Origin: Hymenobacter wooponensis
GTDB taxonomy: Bacteria > Bacteroidota > Bacteroidia > Cytophagales > Hymenobacteraceae
Length of the DNA stretch: 64,000 bases
Reading direction: 5' to 3'
Assembly: GCF_004745865.1 (NCBI RefSeq)
Contig: NZ_SRKZ01000002.1
Location: 434,001-498,000 of the forward strand
Within the stretch, counting starts at the first letter, position 1. Each line of letters opens with the position of its first letter. Shown in pieces: positions 56,113 to 64,000 of the stretch. The notes under the pieces are model-generated. The model did not search any database and was not told where the DNA came from. It saw only the letters and a program-made list of their open reading frames with translations. The position numbers and the translations under genes were made by a program.

Positions 56113-57051
56113 ATGAACAACGTATGGTTTATTACCGGCAGCTCGCGGGGCCTGGGCCGCAGCTTAACCGAAGCAGTATTGGCTAACGGCGGCCGCGTAG
56201 CCGCCACCGCCCGCCACCCCGAGCAGCTCGCCGATTTAGTGGCCCAGTACGGCAACCTCGTGCTGCCCCTGGCCCTAGACGTAACCAACGCCGCCCAGAT
56301 CACTGAGGCTGTTGCCGCGGCCGTAGGCCACTTCGGCCGCCTCGATGTGGTAGTGAACAACGCCGGCTTCGGTATCACGGGGGCCGCCGAGGCCTACACG
56401 GAGGAGCAGGTCCGCAGCCAGCTCGAAACCAACCTGTACGCCCCCATTGCCATTACGCGCGCCGTGCTGCCCTACCTGCGCAAGCAGCGCAGCGGCCACA
56501 TCCTGCAAATCAGCTCCATTGGCGGGCGCATTGGCAATGCCGGGGTTTCTATTTACCAGGCTGCCAAATTTGGGTTGAGCGGATTTACGGAAGCCTTGGC
56601 CAAGGAAGTTGCCCCGCTGGGCATCAGAGTAATCTCAGTGGAGCCCGGCGGCTTCCGCACCGATTGGGCCAGCGCCTCCATGACCTTCGCCCCCACCATT
56701 GCGGACTACACCGCCGTAAACCAACGCGCCGACTACTTTGCCAGCGGAGACTTTGTGCCCATGGGCGACCCCGCCAAGGCCGCACAGGTGCTACTTGATC
56801 TGGTAGGCCACCCCAATCCGCCCGTGCATCTGGTGCTAGGCAGTGAGGCCGCCGCCTTCCTGGAAAAAGCCGATGCTGACCGCAAAGCAGAGTTTGAGCA
56901 CTGGTTGCCCGTAACCCTCTCCACCGACCACGACGAAGCCGGCAACTTCCTGGATACGCCCATGGGCAAGCTGTATCTTAACAACAAGGTGGATCATAAC
57001 GCCTCGGCCAGCTCAACAGGACATTTGTTGAGCAATAACCGCGCAGACTAG
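56113..57051 (+). CDS. Short-chain dehydrogenase/reductase
   Basis: This 312-aa SDR should oxidise or reduce a small carbonyl compound with NAD(P). The cofactor motif TGSSRGLGRS starts near residue 8; the NNAGFGITG motif, the catalytic Ser in QISSIGG and the Tyr-xxx-Lys in YQAAK follow. A C-terminal extension of about 30 residues beyond the usual fold (LDTPMGKLYLNNKVDHN...) is polar and of unknown role. ATG at 56113 gives the normal start; the frame is open a further 69 bp. An AraC-family gene follows after 54 bp in the same direction, suggesting local control. Confidence 0.9.
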   Translation: MNNVWFITGSSRGLGRSLTEAVLANGGRVAATARHPEQLADLVAQYGNLVLPLALDVTNAAQITEAVAAAVGHFGRLDVVVNNAGFGITGAAEAYTEEQVRSQLETNLYAPIAITRAVLPYLRKQRSGHILQISSIGGRIGNAGVSIYQAAKFGLSGFTEALAKEVAPLGIRVISVEPGGFRTDWASASMTFAPTIADYTAVNQRADYFASGDFVPMGDPAKAAQVLLDLVGHPNPPVHLVLGSEAAAFLEKADADRKAEFEHWLPVTLSTDHDEAGNFLDTPMGKLYLNNKVDHNASASSTGHLLSNNRAD

Positions 57052-57105
57052 CGCAACCGTTGGGCGGGTGGCCTATTGCTCCTTCTATATCTCACTTCGG
57101 TTATC

Positions 57106-57914
57106 ATGACTGCCTCTTCTGCTGCTCCTGGGCGGCCTTCCATTCTTTACTCCTGCTACTACAACCAGAGCCGGTCGGGGGAGCAGTTTGTGGCGGAGCA
57201 TGCGCTGAGCTTCCAGCTCTCGGGCACGCTTATCACGCATGATGGCAGCACGGAGCAGGTGTTCCGGGCGGGCGACCTGCGGCTGGTTAAGCGCAACCAT
57301 TTGGTGAAGTTCAACAAGCAGCCGCCGGAGAATGGAGTGTTTAAGTCGCTGTCGGTTACGCTGGACCAGGAAACCCTGCGCCGCTTCAGCCTGGAGCACG
57401 GCTACCACGCCGAAAAGCCCCACGACAGCGGCCATGCCGTGCTGGAGCTGCAGATGAACCCGCTCTATAAAAGCTACCTGGCCTCTTTGCAGCCCTACGA
57501 GCACCTCACCGAGCCCGGCAACGAAGGCTTACTGGCCCTAAAGCTGCGGGAGGCCATACTGCTGCTGCTTAAGAGCAACCCCGAGCTGAAGGAGGTGCTG
57601 TTCGATTTCTCGGACCCTGGCAAGCTAGACCTGGAGGCTTTCATGAGCCGCAACTTTCACTTCAATGTGCAACTGCGGCGGTTTGCTTACCTCACGGCAG
57701 GAGCCTGGCCACCTTCAAGCGCGATTTTGAGAAGATCTTTCACCTCTCTCCTAGCCGCTGGCTGCTGCAGCGCCGACTCCAGGAGGCCTACTACCTGATT
57801 AAGGAGAAGGGCAAGGCTCCCTCTGAGGCATATCTGGAAGTAGGCTTTGAAGACCTCTCCCACTTCTCCTTCGCCTTCAAGAAAATGTATGGCGTGGCTC
57901 CATCCAGAATATAA
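57106..57914 (+). pseudogene. AraC family transcriptional regulator, frameshifted
   Basis: The N-terminal 200 codons form an AraC-type sensor domain (FVAEHALSFQLSGTLITHDG...AGDLRLVKRNH). The frame then drifts after codon 197 near 57696 and ends at 57798 in unrelated sequence. Reading one frame over from 57696 restores a helix-turn-helix: RSLATFKRDFEKIFHLSPSRW, then GFEDLSHFSFAFKKMYGVAPS, ending at TAA 57914. A missing G in ACGGCAGG (expected ACGGGCAGG) explains it. It is broken here, or an artefact of a homopolymer error. Its likely target is the adjoining SDR gene. Confidence 0.82.
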
Positions 57915-57916
57915 AC

Positions 57917-57966
57917 AACAGCTGCCGGGTAAGAAGACGCACGCGTCTTCCTGCCCGGCAGCTGTT
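57917..57966. terminator. Bidirectional terminator, AraC gene / SDR lipoprotein gene
   Basis: Outer arms AACAGCTGCCGGG (57917-57929) and its exact reverse complement (57954-57966) enclose a smaller inner hairpin (AAGACGC/GCGTCTT). The hairpin starts 3 bp after the AraC stop and lies before the minus-strand SDR stop. Confidence 0.8.
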
Positions 57967-57992
57967 CTTAGTTCAGTCCTTACTATAGTGGC

Positions 57993-59024
57993 CTAGCGGG
58001 CTGCAGCAGCGCCAGTGTTTTTCTTCTGTTTGCGTTGCCGCTTCTCTTCCTTCATGCGCTGGCGCACGCCATCGTCTACGCCGCGGCCCGTAACCATGGG
58101 CTGATGCACCGAGCCGGCAGTAGCCGGGGCGGGCGGGGCCGTTTTTATTTGGTAGCGGTGAGCAATGTTACCCGAAATTCGCTCGGTGAAGTGAGGCAGC
58201 ACCCGGTGGGAAGTAACGGCCCCGCGGGCTTTCCAGCCTACGGGCAGCTCCTGCCGTGGCCGCACCGAGGAGCGCACCATGGCGTTTACCACTTTTGAGG
58301 GTGGGTCCATGGCGGCCATGCGGGGAGTGCCGCCGCTGTAGTTGGCGGCGTGGCCCCAAAAGGGCGTATCTACGGCCCAGGGCTCAATAGTTACTACCTC
58401 AATGTTCTTATACCCGCTCAGGCGCAGCTCCTGGTTGAGGGCCTGATCGAGGTTTTTGATGGCGCCTTTAGTGGAGGCGTACACGGCGTGGTAGGCCAGG
58501 GGCACGTGGCTTTCCACCGAGCCCAGATTCATGAGCACGCCGCGGCCCTGGGCCTGAAACAGCTTAATGGCCGCCTGACTGCCGTACACGATGCCCTTCA
58601 GGTTGACGTCAATCATGCGCGAGTAATCATCCAAGGGCATCTCCCAAAAACGGCCGATACCGCCCACGCCCACATCATTGACCCACACATCTACCCGGCC
58701 GTATTTCTGCATGGCGGCCTCGGCAAGGCGCTGCACTTGCTCGGGCTTGCTGATGTCGGTGGGCACTACCAAAGCCGTACCGCCGGCCGACCTGATTTTG
58801 TCGGCTACTTCTTCCAGCACATCACCTCGGCGAGCCGCCAGCACTACGTTCGCTTTCATGGTGCCGAGCTGCTCGGCCATGCCGCGACCAAATCCGCTGG
58901 AAGCGCCAATGATGACGTAGGTTTTGCCCTGCACTTTCTTCTGCCCACTAGCCCCTAGCTTGGCCGTGGCACAACTGCCGAGGAAGAAGCCCAGCACAAG
59001 CAGCCAGACTGGCCTAGCCGCCAT
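57993..59024 (-). CDS. Short-chain dehydrogenase/reductase with a lipoprotein signal
   Basis: This 343-aa protein begins with a lipoprotein-like signal (1-18, lipobox LGSC), then carries a complete SDR domain: GASSGFGRG cofactor motif, catalytic Ser in LGSVESHVP and Tyr-xxx-Lys in YASTK. The usual NNAG motif is changed to NDVG. A basic, Lys/Arg-rich tail (about 315-343) ends the protein. SDR enzymes need NAD(P), which is cytoplasmic, so export would be odd. The ATG at 59024 gives the signal; a longer frame to 59108 lacks similarity. The stop is TAG in TAGGCCACT. Confidence 0.85.
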   Translation of the reverse strand: MAARPVWLLVLGFFLGSCATAKLGASGQKKVQGKTYVIIGASSGFGRGMAEQLGTMKANVVLAARRGDVLEEVADKIRSAGGTALVVPTDISKPEQVQRLAEAAMQKYGRVDVWVNDVGVGGIGRFWEMPLDDYSRMIDVNLKGIVYGSQAAIKLFQAQGRGVLMNLGSVESHVPLAYHAVYASTKGAIKNLDQALNQELRLSGYKNIEVVTIEPWAVDTPFWGHAANYSGGTPRMAAMDPPSKVVNAMVRSSVRPRQELPVGWKARGAVTSHRVLPHFTERISGNIAHRYQIKTAPPAPATAGSVHQPMVTGRGVDDGVRQRMKEEKRQRKQKKNTGAAAAR

Positions 59025-59361
59025 TGCGCAACGCAAGGTGCTGCTTGGCTTCGGTTGTAGAATGGCCGGGGTTTCAACAACCGAGTGATGAGGTAGGATA
59101 CGTGGCATATACGATCAGGCTCACAGGTGAATTACACTCTCCACCCATACGGCCCGCTGACTGGCCTAGATATTGCTCAGCTTATTAGAAAGCGGCTTTT
59201 CCAGCCTTCTTACTTCCCAAAGACACCGCGTTAGAACTGCTCCTGGCTTCCTGCTTTTAGACGAGTACACACTGAAAATTGCCGACTACCGTTGCGCCTT
59301 TGCAACCTCATTACCTAACGTGTCATCTAATTACTACTTACCCCCGTTACGCCTTGGTTTT
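59025..59361. other. Intergenic region between divergent genes
   Basis: These 337 bases separate the SDR lipoprotein gene from the META lipoprotein gene. The frame of the latter is open upstream but unconserved. A GCGCCTTTGC near 59295 resembles a -7 box but lacks the leading TA. Confidence 0.45.
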
Positions 59362-59802
59362 ATGCGCCTAGCTATTTTATCTCTCTTTACTCTAGGTTTA
59401 ATCACTAGTTGCCAGCGCGACACCGATACTCCGCCGCCGGCCGCTCAGCTAGAAGACACTCGTTGGATGCTAGTGCAGGTAGAGGAAGTGCCCTTAGCTA
59501 CCTCCAGCTACTCCGAAACGTCTCGGTCTTACCTGCTGCTGGCCAGCGACAACCACAAGACCGAAGGCCTCGCTCCGTGCAACTCCTTTGGTGGTACTTA
59601 CAGCCTGGGCGGCGCTCCGGGCACGCTCACCATCAGCGGGCAAACCTCTACCAAGGCTACTTGCCCGGCCCAAACCATTGAAATGCGCTACCTGAGCGCT
59701 CTGCCCCTCACTGCCCGCTATGAAATCAGTGGGGAGCAATTGCGCTTCTACGGCCCTGATAATTCCCTGACGCCCAAGCTCGTTTTTGAGCGGGTTCACT
59801 AG
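59362..59802 (+). CDS. META-domain lipoprotein
   Basis: The 146-aa product has a lipobox LITSC (Cys17) and a META-like domain (about 30-146): LEDTRWMLVQVEEVPL, the APCNSFGGTYSL core, LTISGQTSTKATCPA and a final strand PKLVFERVH. It lies in the same class as the 51927 protein but is diverged. Outer-membrane anchoring is expected. The ATG is selected because it gives the lipoprotein signal; a longer frame starts 189 bp upstream. The stop is TAG in TAGGCCA. Confidence 0.85.
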   Translation: MRLAILSLFTLGLITSCQRDTDTPPPAAQLEDTRWMLVQVEEVPLATSSYSETSRSYLLLASDNHKTEGLAPCNSFGGTYSLGGAPGTLTISGQTSTKATCPAQTIEMRYLSALPLTARYEISGEQLRFYGPDNSLTPKLVFERVH

Positions 59803-59902
59803 GCCACTAGTACTGGGACCTAATAGACCTATAACCCACCTACCCCTTTTGTGCTCCGCTAGGCGGCATACGGAAGGGGTAACGCGTTATATTTAAGGTG
59901 AT

Positions 59903-60391
59903 ATGCCAAGCGCTCCGATAGACCCATCCGTGGAAAAGCTGCTTCAGCATCTGGCTGAACACGGGGAGCTATTGTCTCAGGAGGGCGTGCAGCGCCGCAC
60001 CCTGTCTTCGCATGACCACTGGCTGAGTGAGGAGGAAGCCGACGGGGCTTCTCTCAGCTTCGGTACTCTTGAGTCCTTACAGGAGTATCGATTTTACTTG
60101 CAGGAGGAAGACCGTTTTGTACGTCTGCTGGCGTCCCTGTTTCGTACCAGCGAGGTATTCTTTGTTGAGCCGACCTCGGCCACAATACTACCGTTGGAGA
60201 GCTGGGCTAACTTTATTGCCGTGAGCACCAGTGGCCTACGCGAGCAAACGCCATTTCTACTCTACATAAAGAGCCTAGACGCCGTGTTAGTTAGTGCTTA
60301 CGACTTGAACGTAGGCGTTTACTTCCTCGATAGTCAGCACCTCGCAACGGTTACGGAGTTGGCCTTGGGCTATGGGCTGCACCTGCTCTAG
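59903..60391 (+). CDS. Hypothetical cytoplasmic protein
   Basis: I do not recognise a family for this 162-aa protein. It has no signal peptide and no membrane segment. It is acidic with alternating helices and short strands, ending in an amphipathic LALGYGLHLL. The ATG and codon use resemble neighbours. The BLUF gene lies 340 bp downstream in the same direction. A weak inverted repeat (ACCCCTT...AAGGGGT) precedes it at 59839-59881. Confidence 0.7.
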   Translation: MPSAPIDPSVEKLLQHLAEHGELLSQEGVQRRTLSSHDHWLSEEEADGASLSFGTLESLQEYRFYLQEEDRFVRLLASLFRTSEVFFVEPTSATILPLESWANFIAVSTSGLREQTPFLLYIKSLDAVLVSAYDLNVGVYFLDSQHLATVTELALGYGLHLL

Positions 60392-60731
60392 CGCCGCTAT
60401 TACGCCGGCTCATTATACCTTCGCCCTTCTTAACTCACGCCGGTTGGGGCTGGCTCCTGTAAGCCAGGTGGTGCAACCGTCGGGCTACTAGGCTGGTTTG
60501 TTGACAATTCCTTTGGGCAAACTACTCCATTGGCTTAGTTATGAAGCCTGATTTTCTTCCAGCAACTGCCGCCCGTATCGTTTAGGGCGTACGGTTTGAA
60601 TTAAGCTCAACTATTAACAACCGCTAACGTTCTAGCTCTCGTACTTTACAGACTTACCCGGTGTATTTGGCTCGCTCCTCCGGAGGTAAGCAGTAACTGC
60701 TAGCACGCAGCAAGCCCTATTTCAGTACCGC
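60392..60731. other. Intergenic region upstream of the BLUF gene
   Basis: This 340-bp stretch has no open frame with a credible product. It contains short inverted repeats (CTCCTCCGGAGG near 60675) and no exact -7 box. A regulatory leader for the BLUF gene is possible but not shown. Confidence 0.45.
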
Positions 60732-61181
60732 ATGAACCACATTGTATACATGAGCCGGGCAGTCAGACCGCTATCTGACCAGGATTTGCAGGAGCTGCTT
60801 GACCAGTGCCGCCGCGACAATGCCTTGCACAACGTTACCGGCGTGCTGTTTTACAGCCACGGCAACATTGCGCAACTGATTGAGGGTGAATCAAGTATTA
60901 TTGATCCGCTTTACGAGAGAATTTCCCGCGACGGCCGCCACTCTAACGTTACCCAGCTGGTGAACAAGCCTATTCCCAGCCGCAGCTTCCCCGATTGGTC
61001 TATGGCCTTTCACCCGCTCGAAAGTGAGGGCTTCACGGCCTTGGGGGGCTTCCTGCTACCCAATCAGGTACCCCCCACTCCCGAAAGCCTGACTATTGCC
61101 GATGCCCTGCTAGTTGATCTGGTCCGCCAGGCGGTATTCGGTGCCGACACCCCCACTACTCCTTCTCCCAGCCTAGCGTAG
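60732..61181 (+). CDS. BLUF-domain blue-light sensor protein
   Basis: This 149-aa protein is a stand-alone BLUF domain, which senses blue light with bound FAD. The key residues appear at the spacing of AppA: Tyr6, Asn30, Gln48 and Trp89, with Met91. These form the flavin hydrogen-bond network. There is no effector domain, only a short C-terminal tail of about 35 residues. A PAS histidine kinase gene follows after 56 bp on the same strand, so a light-to-kinase output is a reasonable hypothesis. The ATG gives the conserved MNHIVYMSR start. Confidence 0.92.
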   Translation: MNHIVYMSRAVRPLSDQDLQELLDQCRRDNALHNVTGVLFYSHGNIAQLIEGESSIIDPLYERISRDGRHSNVTQLVNKPIPSRSFPDWSMAFHPLESEGFTALGGFLLPNQVPPTPESLTIADALLVDLVRQAVFGADTPTTPSPSLA

Positions 61182-61237
61182 GGTTCTGCTCCTTCTCACA
61201 CCTATTTTCGCAGCGCTCTTTCCCCGCCTCTCTTTTC

Positions 61238-63100
61238 ATGCACGATCATCAGCTTCAGAGTATCCTCCGGCATATGCCTGCGGGCATTGCTACCCTTTTG
61301 GGGCCGGAGCTGCGCTACGGCTTCGTGAATGAAGCGATGCAGATGCTGCTGGGCGGCGCCACGCCCACCGGCGAGCCGCTGGCTGAGCATACGGGTGGCC
61401 TAGCGGCCGATTTGCTGGAGGTGATGCAGCAGGTGTATGAGACGGGCCGGCCCTACGTAGCCAAAGCTTACCCCTTTTCTGCCCCCGACCCTACCGATGG
61501 CGTCGTTGCCAAGCGCTACTTCGACCTAGCCTTAGAGCCCCTCCACGACGAAAACGACGAGCCCCAGGGCCTGCTGCTGTTTGCCGTTGATGTTACGGGG
61601 CAGGAAGAGGCCCGCCAGCGTGCTCACGAGCTTTCGTTGGAAACGCGGCGGCTTGATGCCCGCTTGCGGGTACTTTCTGAAACTGCTCCGCAGATTACGT
61701 TTAGTGTGGATACCAGCGGGCAATATGAGTACGTAAGCCCCCAGTGGTACTACTTTACGGGGCAGCCACCCACGGCCGACCTTAACGCCATTTGGCCCCT
61801 GCTTATTCATCCGGATGACCGCCTGCGGGTACTCTACCAGGCCGATGCGGCTCGCGCGGCGGGCGTAGGCTGGAGCTTTGAGTACCGCATGCGCCGCCAC
61901 GATGGGCAATACCGCTGGATGCTTAGCCGCGCTTTGCCGGAGCTGCACGCCCCCGACAAACCCGTGTTCTGGCACGGCGCCGTGACGGAAGTACACGACC
62001 AGCGGGAGTTGGCGGAGGCCCTGCGCCGCGGGGAAGCGGAGCTGCGGTTCCTGGCCGACAGCATCCCGCAGCTGATTTGGACGGCCACGGCCGAAGGATT
62101 CATTGATTACTACAACCAGCACACCGGCGACTACACCGGCCTGTCGGCTCAGGAGCTGGGCCCTACGGGGTGGGTTGCCCTGCTCGACCCCACTGAGCAG
62201 GCCGCAGCCGCCCGCCGCTGGGTGCATTGTGTAGCCTCCGGCGACGCGTACGAGGGCCTCTATCGCATGCGCCGCCACGATGGGCAGTATCGCTGGCACA
62301 TCATTAGAGCGCGGCAACTAGCCGACTCACGTGGCCTACGCTGGTTTGGTGCGTGCACTGATGTAGACGACCAACACCGCCTGCGCGAAGTGCTCCAGAC
62401 GCAGTATGATGAGCTGGCCCGCACCAACCGCGACTTGGACACCTTCGTGTACACGGCCTCCCACGACCTTAAGCAGCCCCTGTTTAACCTGCGCGGCCTG
62501 TTTGAAGAGCTGCGCCGCACGGCCACCTTCCAAGACTCCGAGCAGGAACAGCTCCTTGAAATGGTTGATGAATCTCTGCGTCAGCTTGATGGTACCCTGC
62601 AAGAGCTAGCCGCTACCGTACAGGACCAGCGGGAGCTTGCGGCCCCTACCGAGGATTTAGATTTGCGCAGTGTGCTAGAGGAGGTTCTGCTGGGCCTGCG
62701 TACGCAGGTGCACGAGGCCCAGGCTACTATTGACTTGGAGCTGAGCGCCGCCCCTACGCTAGTGTACGGCCGCGCTAACCTGCGGAGCGTATTGCACAAC
62801 CTGCTCAGCAATGCCCTTAAGTTTACGCACCCCGCCCGCCCCGCCCACGTGCAGATTGCCACCTCCCTCTCCGAAACTGGGCAGCCTCAGCTCACCGTTC
62901 GGGATAATGGCCTAGGCATGGAGCTTCGGCAAGACCCCTTCACCTCCTTTCAACTATTTGAGCGTCAAAACCCACAAGTAGCGGGCGCGGGCGTTGGCCT
63001 CTACTTAGTCCAGCGCATTCTTGATAGTAGGGGTGGGCACCTGGAAGTTACCAGCACCGTAGGCCAGGGTACCACGTTCACGGTTCACTGGTTCGAGTAA
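61238..63100 (+). CDS. Multi-PAS sensor histidine kinase
   Basis: This 620-aa kinase has no membrane segment, so it is cytoplasmic. It carries three PAS-type domains at about 1-125, 150-260 and 270-385; the latter two share the RMRRHDGQYRW motif. The HisKA domain has phospho-acceptor His409 (TASHDLKQPL), and the HATPase domain has the N box LLSNALKF, G1 DNGLGM and G2 GVGLYLV. It lacks a receiver domain, so a separate response regulator is needed; none is adjacent. Tight linkage to the BLUF gene suggests shared input. Confidence 0.92.
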   Translation: MHDHQLQSILRHMPAGIATLLGPELRYGFVNEAMQMLLGGATPTGEPLAEHTGGLAADLLEVMQQVYETGRPYVAKAYPFSAPDPTDGVVAKRYFDLALEPLHDENDEPQGLLLFAVDVTGQEEARQRAHELSLETRRLDARLRVLSETAPQITFSVDTSGQYEYVSPQWYYFTGQPPTADLNAIWPLLIHPDDRLRVLYQADAARAAGVGWSFEYRMRRHDGQYRWMLSRALPELHAPDKPVFWHGAVTEVHDQRELAEALRRGEAELRFLADSIPQLIWTATAEGFIDYYNQHTGDYTGLSAQELGPTGWVALLDPTEQAAAARRWVHCVASGDAYEGLYRMRRHDGQYRWHIIRARQLADSRGLRWFGACTDVDDQHRLREVLQTQYDELARTNRDLDTFVYTASHDLKQPLFNLRGLFEELRRTATFQDSEQEQLLEMVDESLRQLDGTLQELAATVQDQRELAAPTEDLDLRSVLEEVLLGLRTQVHEAQATIDLELSAAPTLVYGRANLRSVLHNLLSNALKFTHPARPAHVQIATSLSETGQPQLTVRDNGLGMELRQDPFTSFQLFERQNPQVAGAGVGLYLVQRILDSRGGHLEVTSTVGQGTTFTVHWFE

Positions 63101-63159
63101 GCTGATGGCCTAGCCTATGGTTGAGTAGCAGGCATTGTGGAGGCTGGCCTTTACGCAAG

Positions 63160-63999
63160 CTATCGGGAAGAAGAGCGGGCCACGTACTTCCGCTTGCTGC
63201 TTTTGCCAGGCGGGCTTTTTTGGGCGGGCGTTGGCAGAGCAAACACTACAGGCAGCTCACATACCACGGTTACGGCGCGGCCATCTAAACGGGCGGGCAC
63301 CCAAGTGGCAGGCAATAGCTTAGCCACACGCAAGGCCTCGGCATCGCAGCCACCGCCTAGCTTCTTTACCACGCGATAGTCAGAGGTTTTGCCCTCGGCA
63401 TCAATTAAGAAGGCTACTTTGGCCGTGCCAGTGATACGGCGCTGCAGAGCCTGAGCGGGGTACTTTAGATTCTCCCGAATTACGCTTTGCATGGCCTCTA
63501 GGCCACCAATGTACACGGGCTTCCTTTCCAGGTGTAGCGTGTCGCGGCAGTCGTCTTCCTCGCTCCACAGCTTGAATATACATTTATCATTGGTGCCGGC
63601 TTTACTGAAGAGCACCTGCCGGTAAGTGTAGTCGTAGTTCTGTTCCAGGGTACCCTCAGGCGTGTAGAACTCCCACATGCCTACCTTCTGGTCTAGCTCA
63701 TAAGAGCCCCGCTCCCTTACAATTTCGCTATTGGGGTAGTAGGTGGTCCAGGTGCTGTCTTTTTGGCCTTTGCTGTAGTAGCCACTGGTGAGAAGCAGGT
63801 TGTTCTTACCGCTGTACTTTCTGTAAGCGCCCTGTTTAACTGCTTTGTTCGTGCTCAGTACCGAATACTCCTCCTTGTATGCCGGATTTTGGTGCGTAGT
63901 AACCACCTTCTGCACTTGCTGACCAAATCCCCATGCAGGAGCAAAGAGTAGTAAAAAACTCAGTGTGCTCCGAAAAAGTGCAAGTAAAAATTCTTTCAT
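63160..63999 (-). CDS. TonB C-terminal domain protein with MORN-like repeats
   Basis: This 279-aa protein has a signal peptide or anchor (1-26, ending GFGQ). Residues about 35-125 hold MORN/YwqK-like repeats (YSGKNNLLLTSGYY, YYPNSEIVRERGSYEL, WEFYTPEGTLE). A TonB C-terminal domain follows at about 165-258 (MQSVIRENLKYPAQALQRRITGTAKVAFLIDAEGK). It is typical of Bacteroidota proteins that place a TonB-like end on other domains; energy coupling is not shown. The ATG is at 63999, the window edge, so the promoter is outside. The gene appears complete. Confidence 0.85.
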   Translation of the reverse strand: MKEFLLALFRSTLSFLLLFAPAWGFGQQVQKVVTTHQNPAYKEEYSVLSTNKAVKQGAYRKYSGKNNLLLTSGYYSKGQKDSTWTTYYPNSEIVRERGSYELDQKVGMWEFYTPEGTLEQNYDYTYRQVLFSKAGTNDKCIFKLWSEEDDCRDTLHLERKPVYIGGLEAMQSVIRENLKYPAQALQRRITGTAKVAFLIDAEGKTSDYRVVKKLGGGCDAEALRVAKLLPATWVPARLDGRAVTVVCELPVVFALPTPAQKSPPGKSSKRKYVARSSSR

Positions 64000-64000
64000 A

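Noticed and set aside
60392..60731. Cobalamin or other riboswitch upstream of the BLUF gene
   Set aside because: Only scattered short repeats; no conserved core motif could be found by eye.

Overview
The window looks like a chromosomal segment of a Bacteroidota bacterium of the Hymenobacter type. The reasons are a high-GC genome with Bacteroidota-style signals: TAnnTTTG -7 boxes and few Shine-Dalgarno sites. A SprA homologue of 2489 aa and a secreted metalloprotease with a C-terminal sorting domain point to type IX secretion. Protein sequences throughout resemble Cytophagales families. The genus is an inference from these traits, not from a search.

Layout. 1-8.7 kb is core metabolism and repair: 3' part of gatA, a LysM lytic transglycosylase, maeB, a DUF885 peptidase-like protein and ruvA. 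8.8-16.3 kb is sprA. 16.4-18.6 kb is a compact gcvH-VanZ-M28 peptidase cluster. 18.8-23.9 kb is a minus-strand block: an exported protein, yicC, a flippase overlapping an acyltransferase, and a MoxR ATPase. 24.2-28.7 kb holds a 4-fold beta-flower protein, two tRNA genes (Leu UAA, Gly GCC), mutS and a TrmH-family methyltransferase. 28.8-39.8 kb carries the sorted metalloprotease, a two-gene J-domain unit, TerC, YajQ, small enzymes, a NYN plus cold-shock-like protein, and a YdjM-type membrane protein. mfd fills 40.0-43.6 kb.

43.6-47.5 kb is the accessory part. It has a strongly AT-rich OLD-family ATPase/nuclease gene, a decayed copy of an acetyltransferase 3' end, and an 806-bp IS5-like element with perfect 13-bp terminal repeats and a TTA duplication. 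Inside that element lie only a transposase stub and an intact membrane-protein gene. The intact acetyltransferase follows. 48-64 kb is mostly envelope and sensory genes: DUF4394, amidohydrolase and META lipoproteins, a subtilase, SDR enzymes, an AraC regulator, a BLUF photoreceptor beside a PAS histidine kinase, and a TonB-C protein. Two genes here (a serine hydrolase and the AraC regulator) are frameshifted.

The most distinctive sequence-level signals are a recurrent heptamer TAGGCCA/TGGCCTA that forms the stop codon of eight genes and also dots intergenic DNA, several long inverted repeats between genes, and the small AT-rich island with the OLD nuclease. I see no CRISPR array, rRNA, prophage or clearly new multi-gene system. 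The best candidates for something undescribed are the OLD-gene island, the passenger-carrying IS5-like element, and the conserved-looking J-domain pair.
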